From: Paeniglutamicibacter gangotriensis Lz1y
GTDB lineage: Bacteria; Actinomycetota; Actinomycetes; Actinomycetales; Micrococcaceae
Assembly: GCF_000348945.1 (NCBI RefSeq)
Contig: NZ_AOCK01000006.1
Coordinates: 1 to 64,000, forward strand
Direction: 5' to 3'
Length of the DNA: 64,000 nucleotides
Shown: in pieces, positions 35,609-43,965 of the stretch
Numbering within the stretch: the first letter of the stretch is position 1
Layout of the letters: each line of letters starts with the position of its first letter
The notes under the pieces: generated by a model
What the model was told of the DNA's origin: nothing
Seen by the model: the letters and a program-made list of their open reading frames with translations, nothing else
Databases searched by the model: none
Made by a program: the position numbers and the translations under genes

Positions 35609-36451
35609 ATGGAATTGCCAGCCAACGCCAACCCTGTCATCGGGTGGGCCCGGTACCGTCGAACGATGCAATTAAGCCTTCGCGAATTACGCCCCCAGCT
35701 GGTCACCGGACGGATCTTTCTGTTGGGCCCAGGGGTCTCCAGCATCGAAAAGACCGGGGCCAGCTACGGGGAGGATGCTCCGATCAAGTTTGTCCCTCAA
35801 GCCCGCATGGAGCCTTACGCCACCTACTGGGCCGGAAGCGGCAAGCACCTGGTGAGCATGGGCTCCTTTTCCTACACCCACTCCCGGCTGCCGCTTTCTA
35901 CCCGGGTGGGGCGCTACACCTCCATCGCCAAGGGCGTGACTGTCATGGGTGCCAGGCACCCCCACGAGTGGGCCTCGACCAGCCCGGTCTTCTACAACAA
36001 CAAACTCATGATGGATACCTTTCAGCGGGACCTGGGAGTGGAGACCGTCACCCGGCCCTTCAAGTCCGCACCGACCCCGGTGGTGATCGGCCACGACGTC
36101 TGGATCGGGGAAAACGTCACCCTGGGCCACGGGATCAGCGTCGGCGACGGGGCAGTTATCGCCTCCAATGCCGTCGTCACCCGTGATGTGCCGCCCTATG
36201 CCATGGTCGGAGGGGTGCCGGCCAAAGAGATCCGTCAGCGCTTTGACACGGACACCGTGGAGGCACTGCAGGCCAGCGCCTGGTGGAATTATGCGCCCGG
36301 CGCGTTGAGTGCCCTGGATGTCAGCAACCCGGCCGAGTTTGCCAGTGGCGTCAACCAGCTCATCGCGGACAGGGCCATCGAGCCCTACCAGCCCGAAGTA
36401 CTCACCGGACATGATCTGGCGGCGGTCGGGGTCAGTGCGGGCACGGCCTGA
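35609..36451 (+). CDS. CatB-type hexapeptide O-acetyltransferase
   Basis: The 280-residue protein has a left-handed beta-helix with hexapeptide repeats (RVGRYTSIAKGVTVMG, then PVVIGHDVWIGENVTLGHG and AVIASNAVVTRDV) and the family ending PYAMVGGVPAKEIRQRF. The catalytic His probably lies in ARHPHEWAS. CatB-like enzymes transfer acetyl from acetyl-CoA to sugars or antibiotics. The ATG at 35609 is preceded by AAGGACAGCC; an ATG at 35666 is an alternative. The C-terminal 40 residues are an extension. Confidence 0.82.
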   Translation: MELPANANPVIGWARYRRTMQLSLRELRPQLVTGRIFLLGPGVSSIEKTGASYGEDAPIKFVPQARMEPYATYWAGSGKHLVSMGSFSYTHSRLPLSTRVGRYTSIAKGVTVMGARHPHEWASTSPVFYNNKLMMDTFQRDLGVETVTRPFKSAPTPVVIGHDVWIGENVTLGHGISVGDGAVIASNAVVTRDVPPYAMVGGVPAKEIRQRFDTDTVEALQASAWWNYAPGALSALDVSNPAEFASGVNQLIADRAIEPYQPEVLTGHDLAAVGVSAGTA

Positions 36452-36550
36452 CAGATCGATCCCCTGGGCAGTGTCCTCGTTTACCGCCTCGGTGCGAACC
36501 CAGAACGAGAAAATAAGTCGCGTTCAGTGCCCGCGCGCTTCCCTGACGAC

Positions 36551-37453
36551 TCAGTCAAACACTGGCGATGCGGCCGGAACCAGCACCTTCACGGCCGCCG
36601 GGGCGATGGTGATCCGTGCCGGCAGCGGACCGACCTTTTCCCCGTCGGCATAGATGTTCAGCGGCGTGCTGGCAGAGATCGTGACTTCGGTACCGCGGGT
36701 GAATGCAATGTTCTTCTGGCGCAGGTGAGTGCCCCGGTAGGAGCGCAGGAACGTCAGGGCAACACCCAGGATCGAGGCCTTGCCCAGCGAGACCACGTCC
36801 AGTAGTCCGTCATCGGCCTTCGCCCGCGGGCAGATATGTAGTCCGGTGCCGTATTGACCCACATTCCCCACGGCAACAAACCACCCGCGAAAACTCTTCC
36901 CCACCCCGTTCACGCTCACCGTGAAGCTGACGTTGCGCCACTGGAGGAAGGCCTTCAGTCCGCCGTAGAGGTACACAAAGGGACCCAGGTTCAGGCGCAC
37001 GTTATTGGCGTACTCGTTCGACACTCCATCGAACCCCACATTGGCGACCCCGAAGTACGCACGCCCATTCACCACGCCCAGATCGGTCTCGCGAACCACC
37101 AACTGTGCCAGGTTGGCCACGCTTCTTGCCGGATCCAGGTCCAACCCGAGGCGGCGGATGGTGTCATTGCCCCGGCCTCCGGCCAACGGCAACAAGATGG
37201 CCCCCGAATCGGCGGCCCCGGCCGCTGCGGCACCCAGGAACCCGTCGCCGCCGAGCACCGCGATCAGCGAGCCCTCTGCAACTTCGCGTGCCCGTTCGGT
37301 GGCCTCGGCGAGGGACTCGGTGATCCTCACCACCGGGTTGAAGCCGGCTGCGTGCAGGGCGGCGGCGGTGTCTTCCCAGAGTTCGAGGCCGCGGCCGCGG
37401 CCCGAGGTGGGGTTCACCAGCAGGAGGGCGGACCCGCCCGTGGGGGCGTTCAC
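36551..37453 (-). CDS. Diacylglycerol/lipid kinase-like protein
   Basis: The 300-residue protein is of the DAGK/YegS/sphingosine kinase type: ALLLVNPTSGRGRGLE is the nucleotide loop, LIAVLGGDGFLGAAAAG the GGDG motif, and DGLLDVVSLGK the C-terminal Asp region. It phosphorylates a lipid with ATP; diacylglycerol or phosphatidylinositol mannoside are options. GTG 37451-37453 overlaps the glpD stop, the classic coupled arrangement. It is the last gene of the glpD operon side. Confidence 0.86.
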   Translation of the reverse strand: MNAPTGGSALLLVNPTSGRGRGLELWEDTAAALHAAGFNPVVRITESLAEATERAREVAEGSLIAVLGGDGFLGAAAAGAADSGAILLPLAGGRGNDTIRRLGLDLDPARSVANLAQLVVRETDLGVVNGRAYFGVANVGFDGVSNEYANNVRLNLGPFVYLYGGLKAFLQWRNVSFTVSVNGVGKSFRGWFVAVGNVGQYGTGLHICPRAKADDGLLDVVSLGKASILGVALTFLRSYRGTHLRQKNIAFTRGTEVTISASTPLNIYADGEKVGPLPARITIAPAAVKVLVPAASPVFD

Positions 37454-39024
37454 GAACCGTACCTTTCGGTTGCAGAGCAATGGTCGAACATCCCAAGGAT
37501 CTCCCCTGCCCGGTTCCTCGCTTTGGCCGCGTCCTCCGGCACCAGCCCGATGCGGGTCCTGCGCTCCAGGAGGTCCTCGAGGCTGGTTGCGCCCTCGGCG
37601 CGCAGGCCGAAGAGCAGTTCTGCGCCGGTGATCTGGGTCCCGGCATACAGTGGTGCACTTAGCAGCGGGTGTTCACCGGCCAACCGGTGTACGTCGGCGG
37701 CCTCGGTGCCGTATTTGGTCACCAGCCGGGCCGGGGCGTCAATTTTTTCCAGCACGGAGCGGGGAGCTGCACCCACCAGCGCGATCTTCGTCGTTCGGCT
37801 GCGTGCCGTGGCACCGATCCGTGCCGCCGCCGCATCCACCGCGTCTTGGGCCATGGCGCGGTAGGTGGTCAGTTTGCCGCCCACCACGGTGATGGGTTTA
37901 CCTGGAACGTCATGGACCAGGTGGTGCCGGGAGATCTCGGCGCTGGGTGCAGCTGTCTTGGGGTGTTTGGTGCGTACCAGTGGACGCAGCCCGGCAAAGG
38001 TCCCCAGCACGTCTTCGCGTGTCAGCGGCACGGCCAGCACCTGGTTCAGGACCTCGAGCAGGAAGTCCACGTCGTGCTCTGGCACCGTGGGCCGATGCCC
38101 GTCGGCGTCGCGATCCTCCTCATCGGTGAGCCCGATGTACACCACCGAATCGGGCTGCGGCAGCACAAACACAAAGCGGCCAAAGTGTCCTGGTACCGCC
38201 ACGGTGTGCGCGGCATGCGGATTGCCCAGCCGTTCGGCGCGCACCACCAGGTGCGTGCCGCGGCTCGGGACCAGATCCAGGTCCTCTTCGAAGTCCGCGG
38301 CCCAGACGCCGGTCGCATTCACCACCACACCGGCTCGAATTTCCAGGTCCGCGCCGGTACGCCGATCGGTGGCGTGCACCGAGGTATCGGTCAGTGAGGT
38401 GGCCTGCACATCGCGCAGTACATGGGCGCCGAGCCCCGCGGCGGTGCGCAGCACCGAAAGGACGAGCCGGGCGTCGTCAATGATCTGTCCGTCCCAGTAC
38501 AGCACCCCGCCACGCAGTGTGGCGGTATCCAGGGCCGGGACCATGGCTGCCACGGCCTGACGGGACAGTAATTGAGGTCGGGGCAGGATGCTGCCGGATA
38601 AGCCCGTGGCGCAGCGCAACACATCGTAGATCAGCACCCCGGCCGCCGCCGCGATCGTCTGGGTGCGTTTGGCGGTGCTCGTGTCCGGGATGATGAAGCC
38701 CAGTGGGTGGATCAGATGTGGGGCGATCGTTTCCATGAGCCGGCGTCGCTCCACTGCCGATTCCCAGGCCAGCGCCACATCGGCCTTGGCCAGGTAGCGC
38801 AGGCCGCCGTGGACGAGTTTGGAACTGAAGCCACTGGTGCCCGAGCCGAAGTCGTCGGACTCGATCAGGGCCACCGAAAGTCCGCGACTGATCGCATCCA
38901 AGGCCACCCCGGCCCCGGTGATCCCGCCGCCGATCACCGCCACATCCACCTTTCGCGTGCGCAGTTGCTCCAACGATGCGTTCCGGGTGACGTCGTTGAT
39001 CCAACTGCGGTGCGCGGTGTTCAT
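37450..39024 (-). CDS. glpD: Glycerol-3-phosphate dehydrogenase (FAD-dependent)
   Basis: The 524-residue protein has the GlpD signature: VDVAVIGGGITGAGVALDAI near residue 27 for FAD, GTSGFSSKLVHGGLRYL, and a C-terminal domain. It oxidises glycerol 3-phosphate to dihydroxyacetone phosphate with quinone as acceptor. Its start overlaps the TetR stop (ATGA), and its stop overlaps the lipid kinase start, so these three form one operon. The gene is intact. Confidence 0.92.
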   Translation of the reverse strand: MNTAHRSWINDVTRNASLEQLRTRKVDVAVIGGGITGAGVALDAISRGLSVALIESDDFGSGTSGFSSKLVHGGLRYLAKADVALAWESAVERRRLMETIAPHLIHPLGFIIPDTSTAKRTQTIAAAAGVLIYDVLRCATGLSGSILPRPQLLSRQAVAAMVPALDTATLRGGVLYWDGQIIDDARLVLSVLRTAAGLGAHVLRDVQATSLTDTSVHATDRRTGADLEIRAGVVVNATGVWAADFEEDLDLVPSRGTHLVVRAERLGNPHAAHTVAVPGHFGRFVFVLPQPDSVVYIGLTDEEDRDADGHRPTVPEHDVDFLLEVLNQVLAVPLTREDVLGTFAGLRPLVRTKHPKTAAPSAEISRHHLVHDVPGKPITVVGGKLTTYRAMAQDAVDAAAARIGATARSRTTKIALVGAAPRSVLEKIDAPARLVTKYGTEAADVHRLAGEHPLLSAPLYAGTQITGAELLFGLRAEGATSLEDLLERRTRIGLVPEDAAKARNRAGEILGMFDHCSATERYGS

Positions 39025-39614
39025 GCTCCGGTTCCTTGCGGGGTGAGGTGGCGGGTGAGCATTTTTTCCAGCTCGTTCACGGTGGACTCGAAGCCGCCGG
39101 TCTTGCCCAGCAGCCTGGCCGAGAGCGCCACACCTTGCAGGGCCAACAATACGGTGGCGGCGGTGGCGCCGGTGGCCTCGACGCTGCCATCGGCCAGGCC
39201 CGCGGAGATCAACGAGTCCAGTTCATCCAGGAGCAGTTGTTGGCTGGCGCCGAATCTGTCGGTGATATACGGGATCAAGAATTCTGGGTCGCGTTCGGCA
39301 ATGGAGGCTAAGAGTTCGGAGGTGGCAAAGACCCGCACGCTAGAGATGGCGAAGTGCACCAGTTGCTCACGGCCGGTTCCGGAGGGGGAAGCGACGCGCA
39401 CCCCGGTGGCGGCGGTGCGAAATTCTCGGGTCAGGGTAGCCAATACCGCGTTTTCCACCGAGCCCATCCGACGGTAGAAGGTCATGCGTGAAAGCCCCGC
39501 GCGTTCGGCGATGTCATTGGCGGTGGTGCGGCGCACTCCGTGCATGATGACGGCGTCCCGGGTGGCCAGTAAGAGCTTCTCGTCTCCGGCGCCGCTGGTA
39601 CGTTGTGACTTCAT
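39021..39614 (-). CDS. TetR/AcrR-family regulator
   Basis: The 197-residue protein has the TetR helix-turn-helix at residues 16-60: AVIMHGVRRTTANDIAERAG and LSRMTFYRRMG. The ligand-binding helical domain follows. It is the first gene of the glpD operon and divergent from the AGPS-like gene with only 17 bases between, so it almost certainly controls both directions. The effector is probably an acyl-CoA, lipid or glycerol derivative, but this is only inferred from the context. Confidence 0.9.
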   Translation of the reverse strand: MKSQRTSGAGDEKLLLATRDAVIMHGVRRTTANDIAERAGLSRMTFYRRMGSVENAVLATLTREFRTAATGVRVASPSGTGREQLVHFAISSVRVFATSELLASIAERDPEFLIPYITDRFGASQQLLLDELDSLISAGLADGSVEATGATAATVLLALQGVALSARLLGKTGGFESTVNELEKMLTRHLTPQGTGA

Positions 39615-39631
39615 GTGTCACACTGTATCTC
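39614..39631. promoter_or_regulatory. TetR/AGPS divergent control region
   Basis: Only 17 bases separate the two start codons. They contain GTGTCACAC (39615-39623), a perfect 9-base palindrome with one central base, and TGTATCT, a likely -10 element for the AGPS-like gene. The mRNA of that gene is probably leaderless or nearly so. The palindrome is the best candidate for the TetR operator. Confidence 0.5.
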
Positions 39632-41308
39632 ATGGTGACGCAGAACACAGTGGAGATTCCTCGCTCGGTTTGGTACGGCTGGGGGGACCCCGCCCATGCC
39701 ACTTCCTTGTCCGCGAACGCCCTGACCTATCTGAGCGCAACCCTGAAACTCGCCTCCGTGAAACCTGTCCACCCGCCGGCGGACATCACCGAGGTCAGAA
39801 TCGGGGAACCGGTCTTAAACGCCGAGGCGCTGGCGGAACTGCGCGCCGCCTGCGGGACTGAATATGTTTCCACCGAGCGGCTGGACCGCATCGAACACTC
39901 CGGCGGCAAAAGCACCGAGGATCTGCTGCGCATCCGGGCCGGAGACGCACTCGGGGCACCTGACGCGGTGATCTTCCCGGCCAGCTCAGAAGAAATCCGC
40001 GAGGTCCTGGCCGTGTGCGCGGCGCGCGGCATCGCTGTCACTGCCTTCGGCGGCGGCACCTCGGTGGTCGGGGGAGTCTCCCCGCTGCGCGGCACCTTCG
40101 ACGCGGCCATCACCCTGGATATGCGCCGCATGAACAAAATGTTGCACCTGGATCCGCGCTCCCGCACCGCCACCTTCGAGGCTGGCCTGCGCGGACCGGG
40201 CATCGAAGCGGCCCTGGAGCCGCACGGATTTACCCTGGGCCACTTCCCACAAAGCCACCAAGAAGCCACCCTGGGTGGTTATGTCGCCACACGCTCCGCC
40301 GGGCAGGCCTCCACCGGATATGGCCGCTCGGACGACCTGGTGAAATCCGTCCACCTCGAAACCCCGGCCGGACCCTTGGTGGCGGGATCCACGGCACCGG
40401 GCACCGCCGCCGGACCCAAACTCCTTGATGTCATCGTCGGCTCCGAGGGAGCCTTCGGTGTGATCACCTCGGCCACGCTCAAGATCGTCCCGGTGCCCAC
40501 GCACAAGTCCTACGGCTCCTGGTCCTTTGCCTCCTTCACCGCCGGTGCCGAAGCCATCCGCCGACTGCGCCACGAAGGACTATCCGGGGATCTGCCCCAC
40601 GTCTGCCGACTCAGCGACAGTGACGAGACCGCCTCCACCTTCAAACTCGGTGGCCCCAAGACCGCCGCCCTGGGCAAGTACCTGTCAGTGCGCGGACAAG
40701 CAACCCCGGCGCTGGCCCTGTTTCTCTGGGAAGGCGCCACCAAGGAAACCGCGGCACGCAAACGCCGCAGCGCGCGCATTCTACGGGCAGCCGGCGGCAT
40801 CCCCACCGGCCCGATTCCGGCCCGAGCCTGGGAACACGGACGCTTCTCCGGGCCTTACCTTCGCGATGAGCTGCTCACCCGCGGCGTCTACGTCGAGACT
40901 CTGGAAACCTCCGCCACCTGGACCTCACTGGATTCCACCTACCACGCGGTGCGCGAGGCGATCCTGAAATCCTTGGCCGAGCACGGCGGTACCGGGTACG
41001 TGCAAAGCCACATCTCGCACATCTACCCTGACGGGGCCTCGCTCTACTTCACCTACCTCGCCGGAGTGGAGTCCGACGGGCTCGCACAGCACGCGCGCGT
41101 CAAACAGGCAGCCTCGAAGGCGATCGTCGCCGCCGGGTCCACCATCACCCACCACCACTCCGTGGGCACCGACCACGCACCCTATCTGGGAGCCGAAATC
41201 GGTGCCCTGGGCCTCGATGTGCTTCGGGGCATCAAGAACACCCTCGACCCTGCCGGGATCATGAACCCGGGCAAACTCATCCCCGCCGCCATCAAGGAGC
41301 AGCCATGA
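39632..41308 (+). CDS. FAD-binding oxidase, alkyl-DHAP synthase-like (AGPS-like)
   Basis: The 558-residue flavoprotein is of the VAO/PCMH type closest to alkyldihydroxyacetonephosphate synthase: FAD loop AFGGGTSVVGGVSPLRG, then LGHFPQSHQEATLGGYVAT and SAGQASTGYGRSDDLVK, and a C-terminal SHIYPDGASLYFTY with a catalytic-type HHH (THHHSVG). AGPS enzymes make ether lipids from acyl-DHAP and a fatty alcohol. The same gene order (glpD1, TetR, flavoprotein, kinase; Rv2249c-Rv2252) is known in Mycobacterium tuberculosis. ATG 39632 is the only sensible start between TetR and the conserved N-terminus. Confidence 0.85.
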   Translation: MVTQNTVEIPRSVWYGWGDPAHATSLSANALTYLSATLKLASVKPVHPPADITEVRIGEPVLNAEALAELRAACGTEYVSTERLDRIEHSGGKSTEDLLRIRAGDALGAPDAVIFPASSEEIREVLAVCAARGIAVTAFGGGTSVVGGVSPLRGTFDAAITLDMRRMNKMLHLDPRSRTATFEAGLRGPGIEAALEPHGFTLGHFPQSHQEATLGGYVATRSAGQASTGYGRSDDLVKSVHLETPAGPLVAGSTAPGTAAGPKLLDVIVGSEGAFGVITSATLKIVPVPTHKSYGSWSFASFTAGAEAIRRLRHEGLSGDLPHVCRLSDSDETASTFKLGGPKTAALGKYLSVRGQATPALALFLWEGATKETAARKRRSARILRAAGGIPTGPIPARAWEHGRFSGPYLRDELLTRGVYVETLETSATWTSLDSTYHAVREAILKSLAEHGGTGYVQSHISHIYPDGASLYFTYLAGVESDGLAQHARVKQAASKAIVAAGSTITHHHSVGTDHAPYLGAEIGALGLDVLRGIKNTLDPAGIMNPGKLIPAAIKEQP

Positions 41309-42138
41309 ACACCACCATCGACAAGCTCACCGGTTCCACCGTCCTGATCACCGGAGCCGCCATGGGCATGGGCAAGCTCTACGCGCAGCTCGCCGTCAAG
41401 GACGGCGCCACCCATGTAGTCCTCTGGGATATCAATGCGGAGCAGCTTCAGGAAACCGCCAACGAGCTGCGCGGATCGGGCAGTGAGATCCACACCCAGG
41501 TGGTGGATCTGTCCAGGCTCGAATCCATTGAGGAAGCGGCCGAGGTGCTGCGCGAAGGCATTGGGGCCCCGGATATCCTGATCAACAACGCCGGCATCGT
41601 GCGCGGGAAATACTTCTGGGAGCACGACCAGCGCTCCGACATCGCCGCAACGATGAACATCAACACCCTGGCGCTGATGCACATCACCCGCGAATTCTTG
41701 CCCTCAATGATCTCCCGTGGGCGCACCTCGCGGATCGTGAACGTCGCCTCGGCCGCCGGGCTGCTGGCCAACCCGAAGATGAGCGTCTACTCCTCCTCCA
41801 AGTGGGCGGTCATCGGCTGGTCCGACTCGCTGCGCCTGGAACTGGTCCAGGCCGGACATCAGCACATCAAGGTCACCACCTTCTGCCCTTCCTACATCAA
41901 GACCGGCATGTTTGAAGGTGCCCGCGGGCCGCTGCTGACCCCGCTGCTGGAACCTGTCCCGGTGACCGAACGGGTCTGGCGGGCCATGAAGGAAGGGACC
42001 CCGATGCTGATGATGCCCTGGACCGTGAAGCTGAGCAGCGCGTTGCGCGGAGTACTTCCGCTGGCCGCGTGGGATGTGGTCGCCGGGCGCGTGTTCGGCG
42101 TGTACAAATCCATGGAGCACTTCACCGGAAGGAAGTAG
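41305..42138 (+). CDS. Short-chain dehydrogenase/reductase
   Basis: The 277-residue SDR has the classical cofactor motif GAAMGMGKLYAQLA, the NAG motif ILINNAGIV, and the catalytic Ser and YxxxK (YSSSKWAVIG). The C-terminal part after residue 220 is hydrophobic. It overlaps the AGPS-like stop (ATGA), so it is translated with it. A role as acyl- or alkyl-DHAP reductase, the next step of ether lipid synthesis, fits the context but is not proved. Confidence 0.87.
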   Translation: MNTTIDKLTGSTVLITGAAMGMGKLYAQLAVKDGATHVVLWDINAEQLQETANELRGSGSEIHTQVVDLSRLESIEEAAEVLREGIGAPDILINNAGIVRGKYFWEHDQRSDIAATMNINTLALMHITREFLPSMISRGRTSRIVNVASAAGLLANPKMSVYSSSKWAVIGWSDSLRLELVQAGHQHIKVTTFCPSYIKTGMFEGARGPLLTPLLEPVPVTERVWRAMKEGTPMLMMPWTVKLSSALRGVLPLAAWDVVAGRVFGVYKSMEHFTGRK

Positions 42139-42337
42139 CCGAACACCCGGTATTTGCTGACTGGGCCCTTCATCGCACCAGCACACCGAGATGCCCACCC
42201 TGGTGGCCAGAGAATTCGCGCGCATGAGCAAGTGAGACAACACGAACTCTGGTGTGTGGGGGAGTGCCGGGGCCATAATTGGCTGTCAGGCTTTCCGTTG
42301 CCGGCGAGGGAAAAGAGATGGGCATCCGGTGTCTTCC

Positions 42338-43483
42338 ATGGAATCCGACTCGCATCTCGCGGCGGCCCCGGGGAGCAATGCCGGGGAGCGTCGACCCGCC
42401 GACTGGTACGAGTTGTTCTTCGACTTGGTCTTCGTGGTGGCCATTGCCGTGTCGGCCCACGTGCTCGAGCATGATCCATCGCTAGGTACGGTCGCCGGAT
42501 TCGTGCTGTTGTTCTTTCCGCTCTGGTGGGCCTGGGTCAACCTGATGATCACCAACAATCTCTATGGCCGGCGCTATGCCGCCATTGGGGTGTTGGTCGT
42601 TGTCGCCATGCCCGGCCCGGCGGCGATGGCCGTCGCGGTCGCGGGAGGAATCGCCGACAATGCGTGGCTCTACGTCCTGGGCGCCATCTGGATCCGCATC
42701 GTGTTGCTGGTGATGTGGATGACCGCTACCGCCCACGGCGCCATCCGGGTTCCGTTGTGGCGGTCCCTGGGCTACAACCTGGGCACCGCCGCCCTGTAGT
42801 TGGCCTCGCTTGCCGTGCCGGCACCCTACCGCTACTGGTTCTGGACGGTAGCAGTGCTGGCGGAGATGTTGCTTTTGGTGCTGCGTTCCGGATTCGCTTA
42901 TGAGGTCTATGAGCAGGTGTCCATTCCTCATCTGCTCGAGCGGATCGGCCTCTTTGTTGTCATCGTGATCGGAGAAGCGGTGTATCTGGCAGTGACCGGG
43001 CTGATTCAACATCCGAATCCGGGAGGAGCCGCGGCGGGGTTGTCGGGCTTTGTGGTCTGCGCGTTCCTGGCTCGGGCCTTCTTTCGCTGGGGAGTGCCGA
43101 CGGCTGCAGCAGGACTCGGTGACGCGCGCCGCTCGCAGTCCTACGGCGTCATGCGTGATGTGGTGATGTATTTCCCGTTCTTTGTTGTCACCGCGCTGAC
43201 CTTTGTCGCTGCTGCCCTCGGTACCGCCGTGGCGGATGCGCAGGTGCCACTGGACGTGGCGGCCAGGGCCCTGCTTGCGGTGGGTATCGGTGGCTATTAT
43301 CTGGCAAACGCACTGATTGCCCTGCGGCTTGGACGCCGCTGGCGGAGGGTATTGCTGGTGCTCGCGTTGGGAATTATGCTTCCGGGTGCGGCCTGTCTGC
43401 TCAGTGTCGGAATGCCGGCATGGTCCACCCTTGCCCTGGTGGCCGTGGCGCTGGCTGCCATCGACGGATCGAACGCGTGCTGA
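42338..43483 (+). pseudogene. ltrA: Low-temperature-requirement protein A (LtrA-like), amber-interrupted
   Basis: The frame encodes an LtrA-family membrane protein of about 380 residues. It opens with WYELFFDLVFVVAIAV, then many membrane segments, LLERIGLFVVIVIGEAV and other family motifs. The frame stops at TAG 42797-42799 after LGTAAL and continues without shift as LASLAVPAPYRYWFW to the natural end at 43483. The missing residue is one codon only. CAG to TAG is the likely change, though the residue is not fixed in the family. The broken gene still has both halves open. Confidence 0.82.
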
Positions 43484-43965
43484 ACCGCCGCTGGTACGCG
43501 AGTTGATTCCCGGACAGGTGCGAAGAACCACCCTTTCTCGTGGTCTTTCGGGGTGCTGCGTGCAAAGGGATTCGGGCCTCTGACCTCCGCTTCCGTAGAC
43601 AGGCACGCTATCCAACTGAACTATGGGCGCACATGCAGTTATTGGACCAGCCTTAGGCCTGGACCTGATGTGAAAATACGGTGAGTCAGACAACTTCCAG
43701 TCCGCACCGTTGAGGTACCTCCTCTGGGCCCCAGCGATCAGAGGCTGTTACTGGCCTTTGTCCCGCCGTCCTTTGGAGGCCGTCGCACACGACTCGACCT
43801 TCCGGATGCCCATGCGGACAAATGGCACGTCAGCATCCATGGCAGAACCAGCCCATGGATGGATCTTAGGACCGATTCATCGCACCGGAATCGTAAGTCG
43901 AATCTTCTTTCGGGCAAGTCGGAACTAATCTCCAAACTGTCGGTGCGACGTTCTAGCATTGAGGT
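43484..43965. other. Intergenic stretch with tRNA relic and HNH promoter
   Basis: Holds the decayed tRNA-Arg (43557-43630) and, just before the HNH gene, TTCTAGCATTGAGG with a possible -10 element TAGCAT (43953-43958) and the TTGAGG ribosome-binding site. No other gene is visible. Confidence 0.5.
43557..43630 (-). pseudogene. Degenerate tRNA-Arg(ACG)
   Basis: On the minus strand the sequence starts GCGCCCATAGTTCAGTTGGA, exactly like an actinobacterial tRNA-Arg, and has the anticodon loop CTACGGA with ACG. The 3' half has diverged: the acceptor strand is TGCACGC where TGGGCGC would pair, the anticodon stem has two mismatches, and the T-stem AGAGG/CCCTT two more. The T-loop reads CCCGAAT. No stem is fully paired, so it is a relic and not a functional tRNA. 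Confidence 0.8.

Noticed and set aside
14661-43483. TAG reassigned to a sense codon throughout this genome
   Set aside because: Several well-bounded genes (dehydrogenase, CsbD, Ku, XRE-cupin, TelA and its partner) end at TAG where the family ends, and terminators or the next gene follow directly.
43557-43630. Functional tRNA-Arg
   Set aside because: The acceptor, anticodon and T stems all have mismatches; it cannot fold as a proper tRNA.
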